A stretch of 64,000 bases of DNA from CAVVAE01 sp963746185 (GCA_963746185.1 CAVVAE010000001.1:1-64000), one strand, 5' to 3'. Counted from the first letter of the stretch, positions 10,665-20,069 are shown. The notes: generated by a model from the letters alone, not told the origin. Translations and numbers: made by a program.

Positions 10665-11706
10665 ATGACCGCGTGGACGGAATCGACAGCGCTGTCGGAG
10701 ATCGCCTACTGGATGGAGCGGGGCCGCGGTGAGACGCGACGGGTCGAGGCTTATCGCAAGGCCGCGTGGGCGCTCGCGGAGCTGCCTCCCGGTGAGGTGG
10801 AGGAGCGGATCGCCGCAGGATCACTGACCGACGTGCCCAACGTCGGACCGTCCACGTCAGCGGTCGTGATGGAGGCAAGCAAAGGCGGTGTCCCGGAGAA
10901 ACTGGCGACCTGCGGGAAAAAGGGAAGGCGCCGCTGGCCGAAGGTGGAGAGGCCTTGCGCGCGCAGGTGCGCGGAGACCTGCACGCACACTCGAACTGGT
11001 CTGACGGTGGGTCGCCCATCGAAGAGATGGTCGCGGCGGCGCGTGGACTCGGCCACGACTACCTGGCGCTCACCGACCACTCGCCGCGGCTCACCGTGGC
11101 CAACGGGCTGACGGCCGAGCGCCTCACCGAACAGCTCGGCGTGGTGGCCGAGATCAACGAGCGAATCGCGGCCGAGGGAGACGACTTCCGGCTGCTCCCG
11201 GGCATCGAGGTCGACATCCTCGAAGACCGGCAAGCTCGACCAGACCACGGAGATGCTCGGCGCAGCTCGACGTCGTCGTGGCGAGCGTGCACTCGAAGCT
11301 GCGGGCCGACTCCGAGACGATGACGCTCCGGATGGTCGGCGGGATCTCGAACAGGTTCACCAACGTGCTCGGTCACTGCACTGGTCGGCTGGTCGAGGGT
11401 GGTCGCGGCACGCGCCCGGAGTCACAGTTCGATGCCGAGGTGGTGTTCGCGGCGTGCGCCCAGTTCGACGTGGCCGTCGAGATCAACTCCCGGCCCGAGC
11501 GGCGCGATCCGCCGTCTCGGCTGATCCAGCTGGCGCTGGAGACGGGCTGTCTGTTCAGCATCGACACGGATGCGCACGCGCCCGGCCAGCTCGCGTTCCA
11601 GGAGTACGGGTGCGCCCGGGCCACGGCGAACGACGTACCTGCGGAGCGGATCGTCAACACCTGGCCGCGGGAACGGTTGCTCGAATGGACCCACGCGAAG
11701 CGCTGA
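10665..11706 (+). CDS. PHP-domain metal-dependent phosphoesterase with helix-hairpin-helix N-terminus (frameshifted)
   Basis: About 345 residues. An N-terminal helix-hairpin-helix segment of the kind found in family X polymerases (SLTDVPNVGPSTSAVV) precedes a PHP domain. PHP metal-binding motifs are visible: GDLHAHSNWSDG, ALTDHSPR, LLPGIEVDIL, VVASVHSK and FSIDTDAHA. The polymerase palm domain is lacking, so it resembles stand-alone PolX-like PHP proteins. Frames change near 10900 and 11225; the joined protein is coherent. Substrate unknown; a phosphoesterase acting on nucleotides or DNA ends is the family-based guess. Start ATG at 10665 has no strong ribosome-binding site. Confidence 0.8.
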
Positions 11707-11918
11707 ATGGCAAGGCGCGGCATCGAGAAAAACACAACACGACAGGACAATCGCGACTCTTAGGGCTGGCCCGATTGGGTCATGGCCGAACCTCCCATGT
11801 CGGCTTATGTTCGATTCAAGGGGCAGGAACTTCAAACTCAGCACGCGCCAAGCACGATGATGGGCAGTCATCTGTGCTCGAGGGGCCTGCCCATCCGGGG
11901 TACACGGAGGGGATCGCT

Positions 11919-12224
11919 TTGAGTGTGTTGATGACGTTGCGGGTGGCCGGAGATGCAGGGAAGGTCGAGGCGCTCGCTGAAAACAAGCCGGAGATGATGC
12001 AAAGCATCGTCGACCGGGCGCAGGGACATGGGCTGATCTCACACCGCTTCTACGGCAACGAGGGAGCGGTCATGGTCATCGACGAATGGCCGAGCGAGGA
12101 GGCGTTCCAGAAATTCTTCACTGAGACGCCGCAGATCGCGGAGATCATGCGAGAAGCAGGGGTGACCACTGAGCCAGAGATCACGTTCTGGCGCGTGCTG
12201 GACACCAAAGACGAAGTGGGCTAG
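11919..12224 (+). CDS. Small ABM-like (dimeric alpha/beta barrel) protein
   Basis: 101 residues. The pattern LRVAGDAGKVEALAENKPEM ... AQGHGLISHRFYGNEGAVMVIDEWPSEEAFQKFF is that of the antibiotic-biosynthesis-monooxygenase/dimeric barrel superfamily. These are small cytoplasmic proteins that oxidise or bind aromatic compounds or haem. The TTG at 11919 is chosen because a GGAGGGG ribosome-binding site lies 6 bp upstream; GTG at 11925 and ATG at 11931 are alternatives at worse spacing. Function not assignable more closely. Confidence 0.75.
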   Translation: MSVLMTLRVAGDAGKVEALAENKPEMMQSIVDRAQGHGLISHRFYGNEGAVMVIDEWPSEEAFQKFFTETPQIAEIMREAGVTTEPEITFWRVLDTKDEVG

Positions 12225-12291
12225 CCGTCCCCGTTGGCTCGGGGTAGGGGTGCTCCACGGCTTACGTGGGGGACGGCGCGGGAGTCGCGTT

Positions 12292-12310
12292 CACCGACCG
12301 TTGGTCGGTG
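12292..12310 (+). terminator. Short perfect hairpin after the ABM-like gene
   Basis: CACCGACC and GGTCGGTG form an 8-bp stem with a GTT loop, 68 bp after the stop of the ABM-like gene and 40 bp before the HAD gene start. There is no U tract. A terminator or an operator for the HAD gene are both possible. Confidence 0.45.
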
Positions 12311-12350
12311 CCCTCAATGATCGCGGTAGATGCCGTGGGAGGGTAAAAGA

Positions 12351-12968
12351 ATGATCAAAGCAGTGGTCTTCGACGTGGGGGGCGTGTTGGAGACCGTCGA
12401 GGACCCAGCCAAGTGGCTCGAACGATGGCGGGACAGGTTGGGGCTTGATCCGGACGAATTTGCTGCCGCCATGAAGAAGTTGGACCCCGACGATGTGATC
12501 GGTGTCGGCCGGCTCAGCGAACCGGAGTTCCGGCAGCGTTACGTCGAGATCTTCGGCTTCGGTGAGGCGGAGGCCGACGCGTTCATGGCCGAGATGTGGG
12601 ACTGGTACTGCGGGGAGCTCGACGTCGAGTTGGCGGACTACGCACGAGGGCTGCGACCGCGCTACCAGACAGCCATCCTCAGCAACTCAGCCGATGGTGC
12701 TCGCCGAGAGGAAGAGACTCGCTACGGCTTCGAAGAGATGGTCGACACGATCATCTACTCCCACGAGGTGGGTCTGGCCAAGCCCGATCCACGCATCTAC
12801 GAGCTGACGTGCAAGCGTCTCAATGTGACGCCCGATGAGGTGGTCTTCCTCGATGACACGCCCGCCATCGTCGAGAGTGCGCGCGAGTACGGCATCATGG
12901 CCGTGCTGCACGAGTCCACGCCAACGTCGATCGCGGCGATCAACGCCCTGCTGGCCGAGACCCTCTGA
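12351..12968 (+). CDS. HAD-superfamily hydrolase
   Basis: 205 residues. Motif I reads VFDVGGVLET, so the usual second Asp of DxD is Gly; this variant is normal in the HAD subgroup resembling the N-terminal phosphatase domain of epoxide hydrolases. Motif II is ILSNSADG, motif III lysine is in LAKPDPRIYE, and motif IV is VVFLDDTP. Probably a small-molecule phosphatase of unknown substrate. The ATG at 12351 follows GGGAGGG at good spacing and is preferred over the upstream ATG at 12330. A long hairpin follows the stop. Confidence 0.85.
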   Translation: MIKAVVFDVGGVLETVEDPAKWLERWRDRLGLDPDEFAAAMKKLDPDDVIGVGRLSEPEFRQRYVEIFGFGEAEADAFMAEMWDWYCGELDVELADYARGLRPRYQTAILSNSADGARREEETRYGFEEMVDTIIYSHEVGLAKPDPRIYELTCKRLNVTPDEVVFLDDTPAIVESAREYGIMAVLHESTPTSIAAINALLAETL

Positions 12969-12977
12969 CCTCGCATT

Positions 12978-13024
12978 AAGATCCGACTGTCACGGGCCTA
13001 TAGCCCCGCTACAGTCGGATCCTT
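12978..13024 (+). terminator. Hairpin of the GATCCGAC family, copy 1
   Basis: GATCCGACTGT (12980-12990) pairs with ACAGTCGGATC (13011-13021). An inner stem GGGC/GCCC surrounds a CTATA loop. It lies 9 bp after the HAD stop and probably terminates that gene. The same stem start and loop recur at 14066-14115 and 43085-43130. Confidence 0.7.
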
Positions 13025-13093
13025 CGCGTTGTGCCCGTCCACAGATCGTTAAGCGCGCTCTGATCTGTGTGGCTGGACTGGTGGGCTGGTCCG

Positions 13094-14065
13094 ATGTTCG
13101 ACACGAAACCTGGCGTTCTGGGTGCCAATCGCGACGAGTTTGTGACCTCGGCACGCGAGGCTGCGCGAGCTGTGGGTGTGCTGCGTCGCCAAGATGCGTG
13201 CCGGATGCTTGGCGAAGGACGGGTGGACGCCGAGTTGGAAGGTGGGAGGTGGCAGGCCCCCACGGCACTCGTCGTCGTACAGCACAATGGCCCGCTCACC
13301 CAGGAGCAGCGCATTTGGGTAACCCTGCTCAGCGCACCACCAGGGGCGATGCTTCACGGCCTATCGGGCGCCATGTACGACGGTTTGAAGGGGTTCGTTC
13401 CGGACGCGTTAACCATCGTGATCCCGGGCTCGTCTCGCAACCCGCGACGCAAGCAGCTGGTGTTGCCGCCCGAGTGGGGTGTCCAGGTGAGGTGGTCAAC
13501 CAAGCTTGGAGCCGACGACGTCAACCAAATCGCGCTGCCCCCGCGCACTCGACTGCCTCGGAGCTTGCTCGACGCTGCCAGCGAAAAGGTGGCCGAGCGC
13601 CGTGCCCGCGTCATCATCCTCGCCGCAGTCCAGCAGCGGTTGGTCCGAACAGGGTTCCTCTGGGACGCGCTGAGTCGTCGCGGGCGATGTCGCAACCGCG
13701 CCATCATCGCGGAGTCGATCCGTGATGCTGAGGGTGGGATCGAGTCACTGCCCGAACGAGAGTTCGACCTGATTAGAGCCCGGCGCCGTCTGCCCGAACC
13801 GACGCGCCAGCAGGTGATGAGGCGGCGAGATGGTAGGTACTTCCTCGACGCAGACTGGCCGGAATTCGGGGTGCGCAGCGAAGTTCATGGCATCCCGCAC
13901 TCGGAAGTGCGCAATTGGGACAACGACCTACTCCGTCAGAATGACGTCAATATCGGTGGGGGCGGGTTGCTGGTGTTCTCCTCATACGCCATCCGCCATC
14001 TCCCTCAGCGCGTCGGCGACCAACTCGAAGCCATGTTTGCTCGCCGCGGCTACCGAATGGCCTGA
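13094..14065 (+). CDS. DUF559-like protein, possible VSR/PD-(D/E)XK-type nuclease fold
   Basis: 323 residues. The N-terminal half resembles the winged-helix plus variable domain common in actinobacterial AbiEi/DUF559 proteins (VLRRQDACRMLGEGRV near residue 35). The C-terminal hundred residues follow the DUF559 pattern: YFLDADWPEFGVRSEVHGIP, WDNDLLRQND, and LLVFSSYAIRHLPQRVGDQL. The family core normally reads E-(I/V)-D-G; here it is EVHG, so one acidic residue is replaced by His. ATG at 13094 is chosen; a GTG at 13067 is in frame, and neither has a convincing ribosome-binding site. It is flanked on both sides by GATCCGAC hairpins. Biological role unknown; this type is often linked to defence or mobile DNA. 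Confidence 0.7.
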   Translation: MFDTKPGVLGANRDEFVTSAREAARAVGVLRRQDACRMLGEGRVDAELEGGRWQAPTALVVVQHNGPLTQEQRIWVTLLSAPPGAMLHGLSGAMYDGLKGFVPDALTIVIPGSSRNPRRKQLVLPPEWGVQVRWSTKLGADDVNQIALPPRTRLPRSLLDAASEKVAERRARVIILAAVQQRLVRTGFLWDALSRRGRCRNRAIIAESIRDAEGGIESLPEREFDLIRARRRLPEPTRQQVMRRRDGRYFLDADWPEFGVRSEVHGIPHSEVRNWDNDLLRQNDVNIGGGGLLVFSSYAIRHLPQRVGDQLEAMFARRGYRMA

Positions 14066-14115
14066 CAAAGATCCGACTGTCACGGGGCTAGAGGTCCGCC
14101 ACAGTCGGATCTTTG
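14066..14115. terminator. Hairpin of the GATCCGAC family, copy 2 (bidirectional)
   Basis: A 15-bp perfect stem: CAAAGATCCGACTGT (14066-14080) and ACAGTCGGATCTTTG (14101-14115). It lies between the convergent ends of the DUF559-like gene (14065) and aceE (14125), so it can serve both strands. Confidence 0.8.
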
Positions 14116-14124
14116 TGCTGGGGT

Positions 14125-16890
14125 CTAGGCGCCTGCGCCTTCTTGCTTGACGCCGGCCACGGCGGTTGGGTCATCGATCCGGTACCGCGCCAACGCGTCG
14201 ACGGCTGCGGACCGGTCAACCGCTCCGCGTTCGGCCAGCGCCTCGAGCGCCGCAACCACGATCGACTCCGCATCGACCCGGAAGAAGCGCCTTGCGGCTG
14301 CACGTGTGTCGGCGAAGCCGAACCCGTCGGTGCCGAGTGAGTGCCAGTCGGAGCGAACCCACTGCGAGATCTGGTCGGGAACGGCCCGCATGTAGTCGCT
14401 CACCGCGAGCACCGGTCCATGAGTGGCGTCGAGCGTCGTCGTGACGTACGGCGTCTGAGGCTCATGGTCGGGATGCAGCAGGTTCCACTCGTCAACGCGT
14501 AGGGCGTCACGGGTCAGCTCGTTCCACGAGGTGACCGACCACACGTCAGCGCGCACCTTCCACTCTTCCGCCAGCAGCCGTTGCGCCTTGAGCGCCCACG
14601 GCACCGCGACACCTGAGGCGAGCAGCTGAATGCGCGGCCGGTTGTCGCCGTCGCCCGTGTCGGCCGACTTGGCCAGGTGCATGCCCTTGAGAATGCCTTC
14701 GGCGTCGACACCTTCGGGCTCGGGCAGCTGGACGGTGGGCTCGTTGTAGACGGTCAGGTAGTAGAAAACGTCTTCACCGTGCGGGTGCTCGTCTGAGGAC
14801 CCGTACATCCGCTGAAGACCGTTCTGCACGATGTGGCTGATCTCGTAGGCGAACGCCGGGTCGTAGTGCACACAGGCCGGGTTGGTAGCCGCGATGAGCG
14901 GGGAGTGTCCGTCAGCGTGCTGCAGCCCCTCACCCGTCAGCGTCGTACGACCTGCGGTGGCGCCGATCAGGAAGCCGCGGCCGAGCTGGTCGGCGTACGA
15001 CCAGATGGAGTCGCCAGTGCGTTGGAATCCGAACATCGAGTAGAAGATGTAAACCGGGATCATCGGCTCGCCGTGCGTGGCGTACGCCGTACCTGCGGCG
15101 ATCGTGGAACCCATCGCGCCGGCCTCGCTGATGCCTTCGTGCAGCATCTGGCCCTGCACGGACTCCTTGTAGTTCAGCAACATCGCGCGGTCGACGCTCT
15201 CGTACTGCTGCCCATGCGGAGAGTAGATCTTGGACGTGGGGAACATCGAGTCCATGCCGAACGTGCGGTACTCATCGGGAGCGATCGGTACGATCCGGTG
15301 CCCGATCTCGGGGTCCTTCATCAGGTCTCGCAGCAGCCGCACCAACGCCATCGTGGTGGCAATGGCCTGCTTGCCGGATCCTTGCTTGAGCTCGGCGTAC
15401 ATCTCGTCACCGGGCAGCTTCAGGGAGACGGGGTCGACACGACGCTGGGGCAGCGGGCCACCGAGCTGACGGCGGCGCTCCAGCATGTACTGGATCTCCG
15501 GCGAGTCCTTGCCAGGGTGGTAGAACGGCGCGACCTCGGCATCGTCAATGTCCGCGTCGCTGATCGGTAGGTGAAGTCTGTCGCGGAACTTCTTGAGGTC
15601 GTCGTTGGTCAGCTTCTTCATCTGGTGGGTCGCGTTTCGACCCTCCAAAGCGTCGATCGTCCAGCCCTTGATCGTCTTCGCGAGGATCACCGTCGGCTGC
15701 CCGACATGTTCGGTCGCGGCCTTGAACGCGGCGTAGACCTTGCGATAGTCATGTCCACCACGCGGCAGCTTCTGGATGTCCTCGTCGCTGAGGTTCTTGA
15801 CCATCGCGCGCAGGCGGGGGTCGCCACCGAAGAACTTGTCGCGGACGTACGCGCCGGTCTCGACCGAGTAGGTCTGGAACTGGCCGTCGGGCGTGGCGTT
15901 CATCTGGTTGACGAGCACGCCATCGACGTCGCGGGCCAGCAACGCGTCCCACTCACGGCCCCAGACGACCTTGATGACGTTCCAGCCGGCACCCCGGAAG
16001 GTCGACTCGAGCTCCTGGATGATCTTGCCGTTTCCGCGCACGGGCCCGTCGAGCTGTTGCAGGTTGCAGTTGATGACGAACGTCAGGTTGTCGAGCTCCT
16101 CGCGCGCGGCCACCCCAATCGCGCCGAGCGACTCCGGCTCACCCATCTCACCGTCACCGAGGAATGCCCAGACATGTTGCTCGCTGGTGTCTTTGATGCC
16201 GCGATTGGTCATGTAGCGGTTGAAGCGCGCCTGGTAGATGGAGTTGATCGCTGTGAGACCCATCGAGACGGTCGGGAACTCCCAGAAGTCCGGCATCAGA
16301 CGAGGGTGTGGGTACGACGACAAGCCCCGGCCGGGACCGCGCGACACCTCCTGACGGAACCCGTCGAGCTGCTCTTCGGAGAGTCGGCCCTCGAGGAACG
16401 CGCGCGAGTAGATGCCAGGCGACCCATGGCCCTGGATGTAGATCTGGTCTCCGCCGCCGGGGTGGTCCTTGCCACGGAAGAAGTGGTTGAACCCGACTTC
16501 GTAGAGGCTGGCCGCTGACTGGTAGGTGGCGATGTGTCCACCGACTTCGAGGCCCTTGCGGTTGGCCCGTGACACCATGACGGCAGCGTTCCAACGGATG
16601 AACGCGCGGATCCTGCGCTCGATGTCTTCGTCGCCGGGGAACCACGGCTCGCGCTCGGGCGGGATCGTGTTGATGTAGTCGGTGCTGCGCAGTGCCGGCA
16701 CGCCGACGTTGTTCTCACGGGCCCGCTCGAGCAGTTTGAGCATCAGGTAGCGAGCCCGGGTGCGGCCCTTCTCCTGCAGCAGCGCGTCCAGCGATTCGAG
16801 CCACTCCTGGGTCTCTTCGGGATCGATGTCAGGTAGCTGCGTCGGCAAACCCTCGTGGATCACCGGCGGGCGGTCACTAGCGCTGGCCAC
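14125..16890 (-). CDS. aceE: Pyruvate dehydrogenase E1 component (homodimeric)
   Basis: 921 residues, the usual length for the single-chain AceE. It decarboxylates pyruvate with thiamine diphosphate and passes the acetyl group to the lipoyl E2, feeding acetyl-CoA to the TCA cycle and to the nearby FAS-II genes. The ThDP-binding motif runs from GDGEMGEPES to NCNLQ near residues 245-275, and HGSPGIYSRAF and TLTGEGLQHADGHS are diagnostic AceE segments. The GTG at 16890 follows AGGGG with good spacing; reading further upstream gives low-complexity sequence not found in the family. Divergent from DUF3052, an arrangement also seen in mycobacteria (Rv2241/Rv2239c region). Confidence 0.96.
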   Translation of the reverse strand: MASASDRPPVIHEGLPTQLPDIDPEETQEWLESLDALLQEKGRTRARYLMLKLLERARENNVGVPALRSTDYINTIPPEREPWFPGDEDIERRIRAFIRWNAAVMVSRANRKGLEVGGHIATYQSAASLYEVGFNHFFRGKDHPGGGDQIYIQGHGSPGIYSRAFLEGRLSEEQLDGFRQEVSRGPGRGLSSYPHPRLMPDFWEFPTVSMGLTAINSIYQARFNRYMTNRGIKDTSEQHVWAFLGDGEMGEPESLGAIGVAAREELDNLTFVINCNLQQLDGPVRGNGKIIQELESTFRGAGWNVIKVVWGREWDALLARDVDGVLVNQMNATPDGQFQTYSVETGAYVRDKFFGGDPRLRAMVKNLSDEDIQKLPRGGHDYRKVYAAFKAATEHVGQPTVILAKTIKGWTIDALEGRNATHQMKKLTNDDLKKFRDRLHLPISDADIDDAEVAPFYHPGKDSPEIQYMLERRRQLGGPLPQRRVDPVSLKLPGDEMYAELKQGSGKQAIATTMALVRLLRDLMKDPEIGHRIVPIAPDEYRTFGMDSMFPTSKIYSPHGQQYESVDRAMLLNYKESVQGQMLHEGISEAGAMGSTIAAGTAYATHGEPMIPVYIFYSMFGFQRTGDSIWSYADQLGRGFLIGATAGRTTLTGEGLQHADGHSPLIAATNPACVHYDPAFAYEISHIVQNGLQRMYGSSDEHPHGEDVFYYLTVYNEPTVQLPEPEGVDAEGILKGMHLAKSADTGDGDNRPRIQLLASGVAVPWALKAQRLLAEEWKVRADVWSVTSWNELTRDALRVDEWNLLHPDHEPQTPYVTTTLDATHGPVLAVSDYMRAVPDQISQWVRSDWHSLGTDGFGFADTRAAARRFFRVDAESIVVAALEALAERGAVDRSAAVDALARYRIDDPTAVAGVKQEGAGA

Positions 16891-17199
16891 GTGCGTCCCC
16901 TTCGTCGTTCGGGGCCAAGGTCTTCGTCTGTGTCGGTGTTGGCCCGGCGTACCCTCTCCCCACCTTGGTAGGGACTGCTCATCCTCGCACCTTTGCGGTG
17001 CTGACTCATCTTCGTACCTCCAGCCTAGGCGCTGGGCGGAGAGGAACCGAGAGGTAGGCGGTGCGGGCCAGTGCACCGAGGAGGTGCCGCCCGTTTGTGT
17101 CAGTTTGTGGGAACCACTTGCGCATAGGCCCAGTTCACGGTGGACTACCCTGCGTCGAAGGTGCACCACCAGAGTGCGCCTCATGCAAGGAGGCAACGG
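16891..17199. promoter_or_regulatory. Divergent aceE / DUF3052 control region
   Basis: About 310 bp without a supported gene. It must hold both promoters. Two near-identical words, CTGCTCATCCTCGCACCT (16975-16992) and CTGACTCATCTTCGTACCT (17001-17019), form a direct repeat 26 bp apart that could bind a regulator of aceE. No confident -10/-35 pair was picked. Confidence 0.4.
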
Positions 17200-17634
17200 G
17201 TGAGCGCGACCGCGGGCGGCGCGGAAGGCGGATCGGCTAGCCGGTTCGGGTTTCAGTCCGGGATGGTCATCCAGGAGATGGGCTGGGACGACGACGTCGA
17301 CGAGGAAGTGCGCGCTTCGATCGAGTCCATCGTCGGTGCTCCCCTTGTCGACGACCAGTACGGCGACGTGGTCGACGCCGTCCTGTTGTGGTGGCGTGAC
17401 GACGACGGCGACCTGGTCGACGGTCTTGTCGACTCACTCACCGACCTCGTCGAGGGCGGTGCCGTCTGGCTGCTCACACCGAAGGTGGGCCGACCCAACT
17501 ACGTCGACGCCAGCGATGTCGCAGAGGCCGCTCCCACGGCCGGGCTCTCCCAGACGACAAGCGTTGCCGCCGGGCCTGACTGGTCGGCCACCAAGTTGGT
17601 GTCACCCAAGTCAGCCCGCTCCGGTCGGCACTGA
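17200..17634 (+). CDS. DUF3052 family protein
   Basis: 144 residues, conserved actinobacterial family of unknown function. The core reads GMVIQEMGWDDDVDEEVRAS, then VDAVLLWWRDDDGDLVDGLV, and GAVWLLTPKVGR. The GTG at 17200 follows AAGGAGG by 8 bp. In mycobacteria and streptomycetes the family lies beside aceE and ahpE, as here, though an acyl-CoA ligase gene is inserted between it and ahpE. Confidence 0.9.
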   Translation: MSATAGGAEGGSASRFGFQSGMVIQEMGWDDDVDEEVRASIESIVGAPLVDDQYGDVVDAVLLWWRDDDGDLVDGLVDSLTDLVEGGAVWLLTPKVGRPNYVDASDVAEAAPTAGLSQTTSVAAGPDWSATKLVSPKSARSGRH

Positions 17635-17655
17635 CCGAGCCACCTACGTTCCACT

Positions 17656-19266
17656 GTGGTCCTCAACCCTGTACGCGCCGCCAAGATTCTCGCTGACGCC
17701 GGGTTGCTCCGCCCTTATCGTCCGTCGAGGCTGCTGCGCTTGGGTTCGACAGTTCTCGGCTGGGGGATGGGTACGGCGGCCGGAGGGATCAGTACGGCGG
17801 CAAGGTTTCCCGATGACGTCGGCCTCATCGACGACCTCGGGGAGTTGACGTTCGAGCAGCTCCACCGCCGCAGCAACGCGTTGGCCCGCGGGCTTGCCAT
17901 GCGCGGCGTGGGGGAGGGCGACGCCGTTGCAGTGATGTGTCGCAACCACCGCTACTTCATCGAGTCGAGCTTTGCAGTTGCGCGTCTGGGCGCTGACGTC
18001 CTCTACGTCAACACGTCGTTCGCGGGTCCTCAGGTCGTCGAAGTCCTCGAGCGCGAAAAGCCGGCGATGGTCATCTACGACGAGGAGTTCGCGGGTCTGC
18101 TCGACCAGGTCGATGGCGTTCCGCATCAACTGATCGCGTGGTCGGACACTGACGCTCGTGATGAAAGCTGCGAGAGCGTGATCGCAGCGACCGACGACGC
18201 TGACCTTCCGTCACCCGACCGACAGTCGCGATCGACCATCCTCACGTCCGGCACGACTGGTACGCCGAAAGGCGCGAGCCGAGGCGCAGGTGGTCTTGGC
18301 GCCGCCGTGCCGTTGCTGTCTTTGCTTCCGCTCAAGAGCCGGTGGACGACGCACATCGCGGCACCGCTGTTCCACACCTGGGGGTGGGCGCACTTCCAAC
18401 TCAGCCTGCTGCTCGGATCGACGATGGTGCTAACCCGGCGCTTCGAGCCCGAGCGATGCATGGAGCTGGTCGAGGAGCATCGCTGTGACTCGCTCGTCGT
18501 CATCCCTGTCATGTTGAACCGCATCCTCGACGCCGTTGGCCCCGAGGGTGAGAACCCGACGTCGTACGACGTCAGTTGCCTTGCCGTCGTAGCCGCGAGT
18601 GGCTCGGCGCTGCCCGGTGACCTGTCGAGCACCTGGATGGACGCCTTCGGTGACAACCTCTACAACATCTACGGGTCGACCGAGTGCGCGTGGGTCACTA
18701 TTGCCTCACCCAGCGACCTTCGTGCGGCACCGGGGACGGCCGGCCGGGCGCCGATGGGGACGGACGTGCGACTGTTCGATGACCAGGACCGCCCTGTGCC
18801 GGGGCGTGGGCCCGGGCGGATCTTCGTCCGCAACTCGATGCTCTTCGAGGGATACACCGGCGGCGGATCGAAAGATGTCATCGGCGACCTGATGGCGACT
18901 GGCGACATCGGTCGGTTCGACGCAGCCGGAAGGTTGTTCGTGGAGGGTCGAGACGACGACATGATCGTGTCCGGGGGCGAGAACGTCTTCCCGCAGGAGG
19001 TCGAGGATCTGCTCAGTCGCCACGATGCGGTCGTTGAGGCTGCGGCCATCGGTGTCGACGACGACAAGTTCGGGCAACGGTTGCGAGCGTTTGTCGTCGT
19101 ACACGACGGTGGCGACGTGGGCGAGGACGAACTCCAGGACTACGTCAAGGCTAACCTCGCTCGCTACAAGGTGCCGCGCGAGATCGTGTTCCTCGACGAG
19201 CTGCCGCGGAATGCGACGGGCAAGATCCTCAAGCGCGACCTCGCGGCATACGATCAAGACGACTAG
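17656..19266 (+). CDS. AMP-forming acyl-CoA ligase
   Basis: 536 residues, cytosolic. Activates a carboxylic acid as acyl-AMP and then acyl-CoA. Visible motifs: the P-loop-like STILTSGTTGTPKGASRG near residue 195, the adenine-binding YGSTECAW near 338, the hinge GDIGRFDAAGRLFVEGRDDD, and the catalytic lysine in PRNATGKILKRDL at the C-terminus. It resembles the medium/long-chain FadD group, but the substrate cannot be read from sequence. Starts with GTG at 17656, 21 bp after DUF3052, so it may be cotranscribed with it and with ahpE downstream. Its position inside an otherwise conserved DUF3052-ahpE pair suggests insertion. Confidence 0.9.
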   Translation: MVLNPVRAAKILADAGLLRPYRPSRLLRLGSTVLGWGMGTAAGGISTAARFPDDVGLIDDLGELTFEQLHRRSNALARGLAMRGVGEGDAVAVMCRNHRYFIESSFAVARLGADVLYVNTSFAGPQVVEVLEREKPAMVIYDEEFAGLLDQVDGVPHQLIAWSDTDARDESCESVIAATDDADLPSPDRQSRSTILTSGTTGTPKGASRGAGGLGAAVPLLSLLPLKSRWTTHIAAPLFHTWGWAHFQLSLLLGSTMVLTRRFEPERCMELVEEHRCDSLVVIPVMLNRILDAVGPEGENPTSYDVSCLAVVAASGSALPGDLSSTWMDAFGDNLYNIYGSTECAWVTIASPSDLRAAPGTAGRAPMGTDVRLFDDQDRPVPGRGPGRIFVRNSMLFEGYTGGGSKDVIGDLMATGDIGRFDAAGRLFVEGRDDDMIVSGGENVFPQEVEDLLSRHDAVVEAAAIGVDDDKFGQRLRAFVVVHDGGDVGEDELQDYVKANLARYKVPREIVFLDELPRNATGKILKRDLAAYDQDD

Positions 19267-19298
19267 CAAGCACCCGCGACAGGATCGGAGACGTTCCT

Positions 19299-19760
19299 AT
19301 GCCTCTCGAGATCGGTCAACCCGCGCCGCAGTTCACCCTCAGAAGTCAGCACGGCGAGGCGGTCTCACTGGCCGACTTCGCCGGCCAAAAGAACGTCATT
19401 CTCGTGTTCTATCCGTTTGCTTTCAGCAGGGTCTGTACGGGTGAGCTGGGCGAGATCCGCGATAACCTCTCCGACTTCGCCGACGAGCGGACGGCCATCC
19501 TCGCCATCTCCTGTGATCCGATGCATTCTCTCCGCGCGTTCACTGAGCAGGACGGCCTGGATTTCCCGTTGTTGAGCGACTTCTGGCCACACGGTGAGGT
19601 GTCGAAAACGTACAAAAGCTTCAACGAAAAGCTGGGCTGTTCAGCGCGTTCGACGTTCGTGATCGATAGCGAAGGCACGCTGCGGTGGCTGGTCGAAAAC
19701 GAGATCCCCCAGGCGCGTGACCTCGACGATTATCGGAAGGTGCTGGCCGAACTCGGTTGA
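19299..19760 (+). CDS. ahpE: Peroxiredoxin, AhpE type
   Basis: 153 residues. Thiol peroxidase that reduces hydrogen peroxide, organic peroxides and peroxynitrite. The peroxidatic Cys is in YPFAFSRVCTGELGEIRDNL, the AhpE form of the PxxxTxxC motif. A second Cys occurs in EKLGCSARS, but a resolving role is uncertain; the M. tuberculosis AhpE is a 1-Cys enzyme. Start ATG at 19299 has a CGGAG site upstream. A hairpin and tRNA-Val follow. Confidence 0.92.
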   Translation: MPLEIGQPAPQFTLRSQHGEAVSLADFAGQKNVILVFYPFAFSRVCTGELGEIRDNLSDFADERTAILAISCDPMHSLRAFTEQDGLDFPLLSDFWPHGEVSKTYKSFNEKLGCSARSTFVIDSEGTLRWLVENEIPQARDLDDYRKVLAELG

Positions 19761-19878
19761 ACCGTCATCAACTGGACGCACGTTTCCGTTCTTCATGAGC
19801 CCCCCGCCGAAGTTCTCATCAAAGTTTGGTCAAACCGCTGGCGGGTGACCCCGAAGCAGTGTTCGATTGCTCTAGGCA

Positions 19879-19910
19879 CGACCGCCAGCGAACCGAGACG
19901 TTGGCGGTCG
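19879..19910 (+). terminator. Hairpin downstream of ahpE
   Basis: CGACCGCCA (19879-19887) and TGGCGGTCG (19902-19910) form a 9-bp stem with a 14-nt loop, followed by TTGCCCTTTG. It sits 120 bp after ahpE and 50 bp before the tRNA gene; likely terminator. Confidence 0.6.
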
Positions 19911-19959
19911 TTGCCCTTTGTCGGGGGTCTTTTGGGACGCTAGGCTTTCCCCGCATTTG

Positions 19960-20034
19960 GGGCGTATAGCTCAGCGGTAGAGCACCTGCCTTACAAGCAG
20001 GTGGTCGCAGGTTCGATCCCTGCTGCGCCCACCA
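19960..20034 (+). tRNA. tRNA-Val (anticodon TAC)
   Basis: Cloverleaf visible: acceptor GGGCGTA with TGCGCCC, D arm AGCTCAGCGGTAGAGC, anticodon stem CTGCC/AGCAG-type around CTTACAA with anticodon TAC, T arm GCAGGTTCGATCCCTGC. Discriminator A and an encoded CCA end at 20034. Confidence 0.97.
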
Positions 20035-20069
20035 GAAAACCGCAGTTCGATCCCAAGCACAGCGGGGTG

